From: Streptomyces sp. MMG1121
GTDB taxonomy: Bacteria > Actinomycetota > Actinomycetes > Streptomycetales > Streptomycetaceae
DNA: 37,721 nucleotides
Assembly: GCF_001280015.1 (NCBI RefSeq)
Contig: NZ_LGDV01000224.1
Coordinates: 1 to 37,721 of the forward strand
Direction: 5' to 3'
The notes below the pieces were generated by a model. It did not search any database. It was not told the origin of the DNA and saw nothing but the letters and a program-made list of their open reading frames with translations. Each line of letters starts with the position of its first letter. Within the stretch, counting starts at the first letter, position 1. The position numbers and the translations under genes were made by a program. Shown here one piece after another: positions 22,512 through 30,790 of the stretch.

Positions 22512-24632
22512 ATGACGACCGAGGCTGACTCCTTCCCCCGACGGCACGCCCGGACACAGCGGTTCACGCTCGGCGCGCCGCGTTCGTTCACCGTGGCGCC
22601 CGACGGTTCGCGTGTCGCGTTCCTGCGCTCCGGCTCCGGCGACGACCGGGCCAACTCCCTGTGGATCCTGGACCTTCCGGACGGCGCCGAGCGTTCGGCG
22701 GCCGACCCGCGCACGCTGCTCGGCGGCGCCTCCGAAGAGCTCCCGGCCGAGGAGCGGGCACGCCGCGAGCGCAGCCGGGAGGGCGGCGCCGGCATCGTCG
22801 CCTACGCCACCGACACGGCCCTGGAGTTGGCGTCTTTCGCCTTGTCAGGGCGGCTTTTCACGGCCGAGCTGCGGGCCGGCACCACCCGTGAACTCCGGGT
22901 CCCGGGACCGGTGGTCGACCCGCGCCCCGCCCCGGACGGCCGGCACGTCGCGTACGTCGCCCGGGGCGCGCTGCGGGTCGTGGGCGCCGACGGCGAGGAG
23001 GACCGGGCGCTCGCGGAACCGGAGTCGCAGGGGGTCACCTACGGCCTGGCGGAGTTCATCGCGGCCGAGGAGATGCAGCGTTCGCGGGGCTTCTGGTGGG
23101 CGCCGGACGGACAGCGGCTGCTGGTGGCGCGCGTGGACGACACGCCGGTGAAGCGGTGGTGGATCGCGGATCCGGCCCACCCGGAGCGTGAGCCGGTCCA
23201 CATCGCGTACCCCGCCGCCGGCACCCCGAACGCGGAGGTCCGGCTGTTCGTGCTCGGCCTCGACGGGGCGCGCACGGAGGTGGCCTGGGACCGCGACCGG
23301 TATCCGTATCTGGCGCGTGTGCACTGGTCAGCGGCGGGTGCGCCGCTGCTTCTCGTGCAGGCGCGGGACCAGCGCAGCCAGCTGTTCCTGGCGGTGGACC
23401 CGGACACGGGGGCCACCCGGATGGTGCACGCTGACGAAGATCCGATTTGGCTGGAACTTTTCCCTGGAGTGCCCTGCTGGAGCCCCTCCGGGCAGCTTGT
23501 CCGTATCGCGGACGAGGGCGGCGCCCGGGTCCTGGCGGTCGGCGAACGGCCGCTGACCAGCGACCAGTTGCACGTCCGGGCGGTACTGGACGTGGGCGCC
23601 GACGACGTGCTGGTTTCCGCCTCCGCGGGCGAGGAGGCGGAGGCCGCCGAGATTGGCGAAGTCCATGTGTACCGGGTGAACGAGCTGGGCGTGGAGCGCG
23701 TGTCGCAGGAGCCCGGTGTGCACACGGCGGTGCGCACCGGGAACGTGACGGTGCTCGTGTCCGCGACGCCGGACCGGCCGGGTACCCGTGCGCAGGTGCT
23801 GTGTGACGGAAAACCAGCGGCGACTGTCCGGTCTTACGCCGAAGATCCCGGTCTGTCCCCCCGTGTGACCCTGCTCGAAGGGGGCGCACGCCGAATTCCG
23901 TGCGCCGTGCTTATGCCACGGGACTACCCCGGTGACACGCCCCTGCCGGTTCTACTGGACCCCTACGGCGGTCCGCACGGCCAGCGGGTGGTCGCCGCGC
24001 ACAACGCCCACCTGACCTCGCAGTGGTTCGCCGACCAGGGCTTCGCGGTGATCGTCGCCGACGGGCGCGGCACCCCGGGCCGCTCGCCGGCCTGGGAGAA
24101 GTCGATCCGGGACGAGCTCGCGGCCGTCGTGCTGGAGGACCAGGTGGCCGCACTGCACGCGCTCGCCGAGCAGTTCCCGCTGGACCTGGACCGGGTGGCG
24201 ATCCGGGGCTGGTCCTTCGGCGGCTATCTCGCGGCGCTCGCGGCCCTGCGCCGCCCGGACGTCTTCCACGCGGCGGTCGTCGGGGCGCCCGTCACCGACC
24301 TCAGGCTGTACGACACCCACTACCAGGAGCGCTACCTCGGCGACCCGGGCGAGCAGCCGGAGATCTACCGCCGCAACTCCGTCGTGGGCGACGCCGGTCT
24401 CGTCGACCCGGCCGAGCCGCACCGCCCGATGATGATCATCCATGGGCTGGCGGACGACAACGTGGTGGTCGCCCACTCCCTCAGGCTGTCCTCCGCCCTG
24501 CTGGCCGCCGGCCGCCCGCACGAGGTGCTGCCGCTGTCCGGAGTGACGCACATGACCCCGCAGGAGACGGTGGCCGAGAACCTGCTGCGTCTCCAGCTGG
24601 ACTTCCTCAAGCGGTCACTGGGCCTGGCGTAG
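22512..24632 (+). CDS. dipeptidyl-peptidase IV type serine peptidase (S9)
   Basis: A 706-residue S9 peptidase without signal peptide, so probably cytoplasmic. Residues 1 to ~430 form the beta-propeller; they include AEFIAAEEMQRSRGFWWAPDG, where Glu186-Glu187 match the paired glutamates that hold the substrate N-terminus in DPP-IV, so release of N-terminal dipeptides is likely. The C-terminal hydrolase domain starts near 460 (PLPVLLDPYGGPHGQRV) and carries the triad Ser568 (GWSFGGY), Asp648 (HGLADDNV) and His680 (GVTHMTP). Usual length for the family. Start chosen at ATG 22512 because a -10-like element sits directly before it. It converges on the peptide importer operon, which suggests it digests imported peptides. 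Confidence 0.92.
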   Translation: MTTEADSFPRRHARTQRFTLGAPRSFTVAPDGSRVAFLRSGSGDDRANSLWILDLPDGAERSAADPRTLLGGASEELPAEERARRERSREGGAGIVAYATDTALELASFALSGRLFTAELRAGTTRELRVPGPVVDPRPAPDGRHVAYVARGALRVVGADGEEDRALAEPESQGVTYGLAEFIAAEEMQRSRGFWWAPDGQRLLVARVDDTPVKRWWIADPAHPEREPVHIAYPAAGTPNAEVRLFVLGLDGARTEVAWDRDRYPYLARVHWSAAGAPLLLVQARDQRSQLFLAVDPDTGATRMVHADEDPIWLELFPGVPCWSPSGQLVRIADEGGARVLAVGERPLTSDQLHVRAVLDVGADDVLVSASAGEEAEAAEIGEVHVYRVNELGVERVSQEPGVHTAVRTGNVTVLVSATPDRPGTRAQVLCDGKPAATVRSYAEDPGLSPRVTLLEGGARRIPCAVLMPRDYPGDTPLPVLLDPYGGPHGQRVVAAHNAHLTSQWFADQGFAVIVADGRGTPGRSPAWEKSIRDELAAVVLEDQVAALHALAEQFPLDLDRVAIRGWSFGGYLAALAALRRPDVFHAAVVGAPVTDLRLYDTHYQERYLGDPGEQPEIYRRNSVVGDAGLVDPAEPHRPMMIIHGLADDNVVVAHSLRLSSALLAAGRPHEVLPLSGVTHMTPQETVAENLLRLQLDFLKRSLGLA

Positions 24633-24739
24633 CCCCGCAAACAGGTATCAACCGCGTTAACACTCAGGCAACTTCACGGAAGCGGTACCGATATACGGAC
24701 GCGCGAGTCTGAACAGCGTACGGCCGTGCGGGTGCCGTA

Positions 24740-24775
24740 AGCGGGCCGGGATGCGCCATGTCATCCCGGCCCGCT
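24740..24775. terminator. hairpin overlapping the stop of the last importer gene
   Basis: A 14-bp perfect stem AGCGGGCCGGGATG / CATCCCGGCCCGCT (24740-24753 with 24762-24775) and an 8-nt loop. The stop codon of the minus-strand ATPase gene (24761-24763) lies in the loop and stem. It separates the convergent peptidase and importer operons. Confidence 0.8.
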
Positions 24776-25825
24776 GCCATGCTCCGGCGTGCCCTCGGGC
24801 ACCACCTGCTTCTCCTCCGCGAAGTGGCAGGCCGAGTCGTGGGCGGCCGGGCCTGAGGTGCCCCGGAAGGCGGCCGGTACCGCGAGCGCCGGGACCTCCT
24901 GGGCGCACCGCTCCCGGGCCTTCCAGCAGCGGGTGCGGAAGCGGCAGCCGGAGGGGACGTTCGTGGGTGAGGGCACGTCACCGCTGAGGATGATCCGCTC
25001 GCGGTGGGCGCGGGCCTCGGGGTCGGGGACCGGGACGGCCGAGAGCAGCGCCTGGGTGTAGGGGTGCGTGGGGTGGTCGTAGATCTCCGCGTCGCGGCCG
25101 ATCTCCACGATCCGGCCCAGGTACATGACCCCGACCCGGTCGGAGATGTGCCGGACGATCGACAGGTCGTGGGCGATGAAGACGTAGGAGAGGTCGAACT
25201 CGGACTGGAGCCGGTCCAGCAGGTTGATCACCTGGGCCTGGACCGAGACGTCCAGGGCGGACACCGGCTCGTCGGCGACGATCACCTCCGGGCGCAGCGC
25301 GAGGCCCCGGGCGATGCCGATGCGCTGGCGCTGGCCGCCGGAGAACTGGTGCGGGTAGCGGTTGACGTACTCCGGGTTGAGGCCGACCACGTCCAGCAGC
25401 TCCTGGACCCTGCGGCGCCTGTCGCCCCTGGGCGCGACCTCGGGGTGGATGTCGTAGGGCTCCCCGACGATGTCGCCGACCGTCATACGGGGGTTGAGGG
25501 AGGTGTACGGGTCCTGGAAGACCATCTGGATGTTGCGGCGTACGGCCTTCAGGGCGCGGCCGGACAGCCGGGTGATGTCCTCGCCCTTGAACCGGATGGA
25601 GCCGGCCGTCGGGCGCTCCAGGTTGCAGAGCATCTTGGCGACCGTGGACTTGCCGCAGCCCGACTCGCCGACGATGCCGAGGGTTTCGCCCTTCGCGAGG
25701 GTGAAGTCGACGCCGTCGACGGCCTTCACGGCGCCGACCTGCTTCTTGAAGAGGATGCCCCGGGTCAGCGGGTAGTGCTTGACGAGCCCGCTGACCTCCA
25801 GGATCGGCTCACCGCTCGTCGCCAT
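24761..25825 (-). CDS. oligopeptide importer ATPase, OppF/DppF type
   Basis: A 354-residue ATPase of a peptide importer, last gene of the minus-strand operon. Walker A GESGCGKS at 53-60, Q loop [12 protein letters not shown], signature FSGGQRQR near 161-168, Walker B VIVADEP at 181-187 and switch His in FIAHDLS. The C-terminal domain has the Opp-type cysteine cluster ([19 protein letters not shown] plus a final AC in SACHF), a pattern that binds a 4Fe-4S cluster in some OppD proteins. The ATG lies 17 bp inside the end of the upstream ATPase gene. Pairs with the OppD-type subunit as a heterodimer. Confidence 0.93.
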   Translation of the reverse strand: MATSGEPILEVSGLVKHYPLTRGILFKKQVGAVKAVDGVDFTLAKGETLGIVGESGCGKSTVAKMLCNLERPTAGSIRFKGEDITRLSGRALKAVRRNIQMVFQDPYTSLNPRMTVGDIVGEPYDIHPEVAPRGDRRRRVQELLDVVGLNPEYVNRYPHQFSGGQRQRIGIARGLALRPEVIVADEPVSALDVSVQAQVINLLDRLQSEFDLSYVFIAHDLSIVRHISDRVGVMYLGRIVEIGRDAEIYDHPTHPYTQALLSAVPVPDPEARAHRERIILSGDVPSPTNVPSGCRFRTRCWKARERCAQEVPALAVPAAFRGTSGPAAHDSACHFAEEKQVVPEGTPEHGSGPG

Positions 25826-26792
25826 GCAGGCACTCCCTCCAGAAGTGGCAGGCGCTGCCCCGTACTTCGGACACCTCCTGCAGCGGCGGCTCGTCCGTGC
25901 GGCACAGGTCCTGGGCCATCGGGCAGCGGGGGTGGAAGGCGCAGCCGGGCGGGATGTCCGTCAGGTTCGGCGGCAGGCCCTTGATGGCGTACAGCTCCCG
26001 GCCCTTCTGGTCCAGGCGCGGGATGGACTCCAGCAGGCCCCGGGTGTAGGGGTGGGCGGGCGCCTTGTAGAGGTCGTGGACGGGCGCGGACTCGACGATC
26101 CGCCCCGCGTACATCACGGCGATACGGTCGGCGACGTCGGCGACGACCCCGAGATCGTGGGTGATGAGGATCAGTCCCATCCGGTACTCGCGCTGCAACT
26201 CCGCGAGCAGGTCCATGACCTGGGCCTGGACGGTGACGTCGAGGGCGGTGGTGGGCTCGTCGGCGATGACGAGCGCCGGCTCCAGGGCCAGCGCCATGGC
26301 GATCATGATGCGCTGGCGCATCCCGCCGGAGAACTGGTGGGGATAGTCCCGCACCCGCTGGGCGGCGCCCGGGATGCGCACCCGCTCCATCAGCTCGACG
26401 GCCCTGGCCCGCGCGTCCTTCCTCGACATGCCCCGGTGCACGACGAACATCTCGCCGAGCTGGTCCCCCACGGAGAGCACGGGATTGAGGGCCGACAAGG
26501 CGTCCTGAAAGATCATGGCCATTCCGGCCCCCCGGATCCTGCGCCGCTCCTCCTCCTTGAGCCTCAGCAGATCCTGCCCCTGGAAGAGGATCCGCCCCCC
26601 GGTGATCCTCCCGGGCGGCATGTCGAGGATCCCCATGACGGCCTGCGCGGTCACCGACTTCCCCGACCCCGACTCCCCGAGCACGGCCAGCGTCTCCCCC
26701 TCGTCCACGGCGTACGACACCCCGTTGACGGCCTTGGCGACCCCGTCCCGCATCCGGAACTCCACGTGCAGATCCCGCACTTCGAGCAGCAC
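25809..26792 (-). CDS. oligopeptide importer ATPase, OppD/DppD type
   Basis: A 327-residue ATPase. Walker A GESGSGKS at 39-46, Q loop MIFQDALSALNPV, signature FSGGMRQR, Walker [13 protein letters not shown] and switch His in LITHDLG. The C-terminal region has IPPGCAFHPRCPMAQDLC and SACHFW, the four-cysteine cluster of this subfamily. The start is a GTG at 26790-26792 with GAGGTGATC upstream, 7 bp after the OppC-type stop. Overlaps the next gene by 17 bp. Confidence 0.93.
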   Translation of the reverse strand: MLLEVRDLHVEFRMRDGVAKAVNGVSYAVDEGETLAVLGESGSGKSVTAQAVMGILDMPPGRITGGRILFQGQDLLRLKEEERRRIRGAGMAMIFQDALSALNPVLSVGDQLGEMFVVHRGMSRKDARARAVELMERVRIPGAAQRVRDYPHQFSGGMRQRIMIAMALALEPALVIADEPTTALDVTVQAQVMDLLAELQREYRMGLILITHDLGVVADVADRIAVMYAGRIVESAPVHDLYKAPAHPYTRGLLESIPRLDQKGRELYAIKGLPPNLTDIPPGCAFHPRCPMAQDLCRTDEPPLQEVSEVRGSACHFWRECLHGDER

Positions 26793-26799
26793 GACACGA

Positions 26800-27780
26800 T
26801 CACCTCAACTTCGGATCGAGGGCGTCGCGCACGGCGTCGCCCAGCATGATGAAGGCCAGGACCGTGATGGCGAGGGCGCCCGAGGGCCACAGGAGGGCGT
26901 GGGGGGCGTTGCGGATGTACGGGGAGGAGGCGGAGATGTCGATGCCCCAGGAGACGCTGGGCGGTTTGAGGCCGACGCCGAGGTACGACAGGGTCGCCTC
27001 CAGGGCGATGTAGGTGCCCAGCGCGATGGTGGCGACCACGATCACCGGTGCCACGGCGTTCGGGGCGATGTGGCGCAGCAGGATGCGGGTGTCGGAGGCG
27101 CCGAGGGCGCGGGCGGCCTGGACGTAGTCGTTCTGCTTGGCGGTGATGACCGAGCCGCGCGCGATACGGGAGATCTGCGGCCAGCCGAGCAGCACCATGA
27201 ACCCGATGACCGGCCAGACCGTATTGCTCGTCACGACCGACAACAGGACGAGACCGCCGAGGACGACCGGGATGGCGAAGAAGATGTCGGTGATCCGGGA
27301 CAGGACCGAGTCCCAGACACCGCCGTAGTAGCCCGCCAGACCGCCCAGCACGGACCCGAGGACGGCCACCCCCAGCGTGGCGAGCACGCCGACCGTGACG
27401 GACGTACGGGCGCCGTAGACGGTGCGTGTGTAGACGTTGCAGCCCTGACCGTCGTACCCGAACGGCGCGCCCGGGCCCGAGCCGTCCTGGGCCTTGGCCA
27501 GGTCGCAGGTCAGGGGGGAGCCGGAGGCGATCGCCGAGGGCCACAGGGAGATGAGGACCAGGAAGAGGATGACCAGCGCGGAGAGCAGGAAGACGGGGTT
27601 GCGGCGCAGGTCCCGCCAGGCGTCGGACCACAGGGAGCGTGGTTTGCCGGCGGGGCCGGTGCCCTCGGGTCCCCCCGGAGTCTTCGCCAGGGTCGTCGCC
27701 TCGCTCGCCGCGAGGTCCATGGCGCCGCCCATGCCGGTGCCGGCGATCGCGCGCTCGGGCTCGTACGGCTGCTCAGGCAT
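26800..27780 (-). CDS. oligopeptide importer permease, OppC/DppC type
   Basis: A 326-residue permease. A ~55-residue cytoplasmic start precedes the OppC N-terminal helix (NPVFLLSALVILFLVLISLW), an outside loop with two cysteines (PLTCDLAKAQ, YDGQGCNVYTR), then five helices. The ATPase-contact (EAA) loop is DYVQAARALGASDTRILLRH. It ends with MLGDAVRDALDPKLR, as usual for OppC. The ATG overlaps the stop of the OppB-type gene by 8 bp. Confidence 0.93.
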   Translation of the reverse strand: MPEQPYEPERAIAGTGMGGAMDLAASEATTLAKTPGGPEGTGPAGKPRSLWSDAWRDLRRNPVFLLSALVILFLVLISLWPSAIASGSPLTCDLAKAQDGSGPGAPFGYDGQGCNVYTRTVYGARTSVTVGVLATLGVAVLGSVLGGLAGYYGGVWDSVLSRITDIFFAIPVVLGGLVLLSVVTSNTVWPVIGFMVLLGWPQISRIARGSVITAKQNDYVQAARALGASDTRILLRHIAPNAVAPVIVVATIALGTYIALEATLSYLGVGLKPPSVSWGIDISASSPYIRNAPHALLWPSGALAITVLAFIMLGDAVRDALDPKLR

Positions 27781-28696
27781 AGCGGATCCTCGGGTCGAGC
27801 ACGGCGTACAGGAGGTCGACGAGGAGGTTGGCGACGAGGAAGACCAGGACGAGGACCGTCACGAAGCCGACGACCGTCTGGGTGTTCTGCCGCAGGATGC
27901 CCTGGTAGAGCTGGTAGCCGACGCCGTGGATGTTGAAGATGCGCTCGGTGACGATCGCGCCGCCCATCAGCGCGCCGATGTCGGTGCCGATGAACGTGAC
28001 CACGGGGATCAGCGAGTTGCGCAGCAGGTGCCGCAGGACGACCCGGTGCCGGGGCAGGCCCTTGGCGACGGCCGTGCGGACGTAGTCGGACCGCTTGTTC
28101 TCGGCGATCGACGTACGGGTGAGCCGGGTGACGTACGCCAGCGAGACCGAGGCCAGCACCAGGCCCGGCACGATCAGCTCGCCGAACGCGGCGTCCGGCG
28201 AGACGGCCGGTTTGATCCAGCCCCACTCGACGCCGAGCAGCAGTTGGAGCAGCAGACCGGTGACGAAGGTGGGGACGGAGATCACCACCAGGGTGCCGAG
28301 GAGCACCCCCGTGTCGACCGGCCGGCCCCGGCGCAGCCCGGTCACGACGCCCAGGGTGATCCCGATGACGATCTCGAAGAGGATGGCGACGACGGTCAGC
28401 CGGATGGTGACGGGGAACGCCGTCGACATCAGCTCGGTGACCTTCTGCCCGTTGAACGCCGTACCGAAGTCGCCGGTGAAGACGTTCCCCATGTACGTGA
28501 GGTACTGCTGCCAGATCGGCTTGTCCAAGCCGAACTCCCGCTTCAGCTGGGCGGCGGTCCCCGGGTCGCAGGCCCGCTCTCCGCACAGTCCGGCGATGGG
28601 GTCGCCCATCACGTTCACCATGAGGAAGATCAGCAGGGTCGACCCGATGAACACCGGGATCATCTGGAGCAGTCGCCGGACGACATAGCGCCCCAT
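27773..28696 (-). CDS. oligopeptide importer permease, OppB/DppB type
   Basis: A 307-residue permease. First helix immediately after MGRYVVRRLLQMIPVFIGST; an outside domain with GLCGERACDPGTAAQLKREF and LDKPIWQQYLTY; then five helices with EAA loop DYVRTAVAKGLPRHRVVLRH and the end LVDLLYAVLDPRIRYA. Two cysteines in the first outer loop are common in actinobacterial homologues. Starts 6 bp after the binding-protein stop with a weak ribosome-binding site, so translation is probably coupled. Confidence 0.93.
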   Translation of the reverse strand: MGRYVVRRLLQMIPVFIGSTLLIFLMVNVMGDPIAGLCGERACDPGTAAQLKREFGLDKPIWQQYLTYMGNVFTGDFGTAFNGQKVTELMSTAFPVTIRLTVVAILFEIVIGITLGVVTGLRRGRPVDTGVLLGTLVVISVPTFVTGLLLQLLLGVEWGWIKPAVSPDAAFGELIVPGLVLASVSLAYVTRLTRTSIAENKRSDYVRTAVAKGLPRHRVVLRHLLRNSLIPVVTFIGTDIGALMGGAIVTERIFNIHGVGYQLYQGILRQNTQTVVGFVTVLVLVFLVANLLVDLLYAVLDPRIRYA

Positions 28697-28702
28697 GCCG
28701 GC

Positions 28703-30325
28703 TCAGCTGACCTTGATCTCGTTGTAGACCGGGACGCTGAAGGGATTGAGCGCCACGTCGGACAGCCGCTGGGAGTAGCCGGCGCTGCCGTTCTGGTACC
28801 AGAGCGGGATGGCGGCCATGTTGTCGCGCACGACCTCCTCGGCCTTCTGGAAGTCGGCGATCGCCCTCGTGGTGTCCGTCTCGGCGTTGGCCTCGTCGAT
28901 GAGCCGGTCGAAGTCCTTGTCGGACCACTTGCCGTCGTTGGAGGAGGCGTCGGTGTAGTACAGCGGTTGCAGGAAGTCCTGGATGAGCGGGTAGTCCATC
29001 TGCCAGCCCGAGCGGAAGGGGCCGGTCATCTTGTGCTGTCCGATCTGGTTGCGGTAGTCGGCGAAGGTGCCGACGGGGTTGCCGACGCAGGCCTTGCCGT
29101 TGCCGAGGGCGTTGTTGATGGAGTTGCACACGGCGTCCACCCACTGTTTGTGCGAACCGGTGTCCGCGTTGTACGTGATCCTGACCTGGCCGCCGGGGAT
29201 CCCGCCGCCCTCCTTGATCAGCTTCTTGGCCTCGGCGGGGTTGTAGTCGCAGGCGCTGCCGCACAGACCGGCCTTGTAGCCGCCGGCCGGGCCGAGCACC
29301 GGGGAGGTCCAGTCGGTGGCCGGGGTGCGGGTGCCACGGAAGATCGTCTGCGTGATCTGCCTGCGGTCGATCGCCCGGGACAGACCGGTGCGGACCTTCT
29401 GCGAACCCGGCTTGTTCCAGGCCGGGTCGTAGTAGGGGAAGGCGATGGTCTGGATGATCCCGGCGGGTGTGTTGATGTACCGGTCGCCCAGGTCGCTCCT
29501 GACGTTCTTCAGCTGGGCGGCGGGGATGTCGTCGACGAGGTCGAGGTTGCCGGCCATCAGGTCGGTGTAGGCGGTGTTGTTGTCCGTGTAGACCCGGAGG
29601 GTCACACCGCCGTTGCGGGCCTTGTCCGGGCCGGGGTAGGCGTCCCACTTCCTCAGGGTCATCTGCGAGCCCTTCGTATAGGACTCGATCGTGTACGGGC
29701 CGTTGCCGACGGGCTTGTTCAGCCAGGCCGCGTGGTCGGTGAAGAAGGCGCGGGGCAGCGGGGCGAAGGCCGCGTAGCCGAGGGTGTCGGGGAAGCCGGA
29801 GAACTTCTGGTTGAGCTTGACGGTGAAGGTGTGGTCGTCCACCACCTTCAGCCCGGACAGGGTGTCGGCGCTCTGGGTGCCGCTCTCGGGGTGGACCTTG
29901 TCGTACCCGTCGATGTAACCGAAGAAGTAGGCGTTCTTCTGGTTGTTCCTGAGGCTCGCCCCGTAGTTCCAGGCGTCCACGAAGGAGCGGGCGGTCACCT
30001 TCTCGCCGTTGGAGAAGGTCCAGCCGTTCTTCACCTTGATCGTGTAGTTCTGCGAGTCCGGGGTGTCGATGGACTGTGCGAGCCAGTTCTCGGCCTTGCC
30101 GGTCTTCGGGTCGTACTTCTTCAGACCCCGGACGATCATGTCGAGGACCTTGCCGCCCTGCACCTCGTTGGTGTTGGCCGGCTCCAGCGGATTCTGCGGG
30201 TCGCCCCATGAGGAGCTGAGCACGGCGGTGCCGACGCTCGACCCCCCGCCACCCCCGCAGCCCGTCGCGGCGAGCGCCACCACCGCCACGCCTGCGGCCT
30301 CTCGCGCGTACGCGAATCCACGCAT
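28703..30325 (-). CDS. oligopeptide-binding lipoprotein (SBP_bac_5)
   Basis: A 540-residue lipoprotein that captures peptides outside the membrane, first gene of the minus-strand importer operon. Signal peptide RGFAYAREAAGVAVVALAATGC with lipid-bearing Cys23; Ala at -3 is a weaker lipobox than usual. A Gly-rich linker and the SBP family 5 domain (about 65-460) follow; signature parts include FSNGEKVTARSFVDAWNYGA and GNGPYTIESYTKGSQMTLRK. Three or four paired cysteines occur (GLCGSACDYN, DAVCNS, GKACVGN). The ATG at 30323-30325 has GGAGGAGG upstream; a longer in-frame extension (to 30391) is not favoured since it would place the signal peptide internally. Confidence 0.92.
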   Translation of the reverse strand: MRGFAYAREAAGVAVVALAATGCGGGGGSSVGTAVLSSSWGDPQNPLEPANTNEVQGGKVLDMIVRGLKKYDPKTGKAENWLAQSIDTPDSQNYTIKVKNGWTFSNGEKVTARSFVDAWNYGASLRNNQKNAYFFGYIDGYDKVHPESGTQSADTLSGLKVVDDHTFTVKLNQKFSGFPDTLGYAAFAPLPRAFFTDHAAWLNKPVGNGPYTIESYTKGSQMTLRKWDAYPGPDKARNGGVTLRVYTDNNTAYTDLMAGNLDLVDDIPAAQLKNVRSDLGDRYINTPAGIIQTIAFPYYDPAWNKPGSQKVRTGLSRAIDRRQITQTIFRGTRTPATDWTSPVLGPAGGYKAGLCGSACDYNPAEAKKLIKEGGGIPGGQVRITYNADTGSHKQWVDAVCNSINNALGNGKACVGNPVGTFADYRNQIGQHKMTGPFRSGWQMDYPLIQDFLQPLYYTDASSNDGKWSDKDFDRLIDEANAETDTTRAIADFQKAEEVVRDNMAAIPLWYQNGSAGYSQRLSDVALNPFSVPVYNEIKVS

Positions 30326-30352
30326 GGCTGCCTCCTCCGCGATCACTGACCC

Positions 30353-30379
30353 GATACCGGTCAATATCGGCGGATACCG
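30353..30379. promoter_or_regulatory. GATACCG direct repeats, 20 bp apart
   Basis: GATACCG occurs at 30353-30359 and 30373-30379, exactly two helical turns apart and 28 bp upstream of the leftward lipoprotein gene. The first copy is within TGACC-N7-GGTCA (30347-30363), a separate inverted repeat. A regulator binding here would sit on the promoter or leader of the minus-strand importer. Confidence 0.35.
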
Positions 30380-30527
30380 CGCATTCCGCATGCCCGCCGC
30401 CGGATTGAGAGGCCTTTAGGGGGACACGTCATCCGAATGCAGGCGCCCACCCGGGGGCTCTCGGACGATCTTGCGCGAGGAGCGCAACAGATCTTCGCGC
30501 AACGATGCTGAAACGTTGGATTGTGAC

Positions 30528-30551
30528 GTGCCGATGTACGCATTTCGGCAC
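30528..30551. promoter_or_regulatory. 7-bp inverted repeat in the importer control region
   Basis: GTGCCGA (30528-30534) and TCGGCAC (30545-30551) with 10 bp between, near the centre of the divergent region. Candidate operator acting on either importer operon; no known consensus recognised. Confidence 0.35.
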
Positions 30552-30742
30552 ACCACCGTCCGCATATCGAACGCATTGACCGATTCGCGCAGTTGGTCCG
30601 ATGTGAAGCACGGAATGATTACAGCGCACTACCCGCGTAGCTACGGAATGGTCAAGTACAGCTAAAGAAGGTAAAGAGAAGACCAAGTAGACCGAGAATT
30701 TATTGACCTTGAATGAATTGCGTTGAAAAAGTCCGGCGTAGC

Positions 30743-30762
30743 CCGTAGGGAGCGCCCTGCGG
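30743..30762 (+). promoter_or_regulatory. leader hairpin before the first bldK-like gene
   Basis: CCGTAGGG (30743-30750) pairs with CCCTGCGG (30755-30762) with one G-U pair and the loop AGCG. It ends 28 nt before the ATG and 20 nt before the GGAG site, so it could affect translation of the first permease if transcription starts upstream. Confidence 0.35.
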
Positions 30763-30790
30763 AGCCTTGACCCACAAGGCACGGAGCATC

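Larger units (their letters stand above)
30326..30790. other. 465-bp intergenic region between two divergent peptide-importer operons
   Basis: No gene is supported; open frames here have no codon bias. GC content falls clearly, lowest at about 30655-30735 where A and T dominate. Elements seen: repeated GATACCG at 30353 and 30373, an inverted repeat GTGCCGA/TCGGCAC at 30528-30551, and a short hairpin in the rightward leader at 30743-30762. A TTGACC at 30703-30708 resembles a -35 but lacks a good -10. This is the expected control region for both operons. Confidence 0.75.

Noticed and set aside
27494..30211. Open frames of about 900 codons on both strands over the Opp genes
   Set aside because: They are shadows of the importer genes in very GC-rich DNA; no domain, no codon bias in that frame, and repetitive His/Gln/Arg/Pro or Val/Gly/Asp composition.
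30703..30731. TTGACC as a -35 for the bldK-like operon
   Set aside because: No -10-like hexamer at 16-19 bp; only an A-run is found, so the promoter cannot be placed from sequence alone.
30429..30782. 117-codon minus-strand frame in the intergenic control region
   Set aside because: No third-position bias, no ribosome-binding site of note and no recognisable domain.
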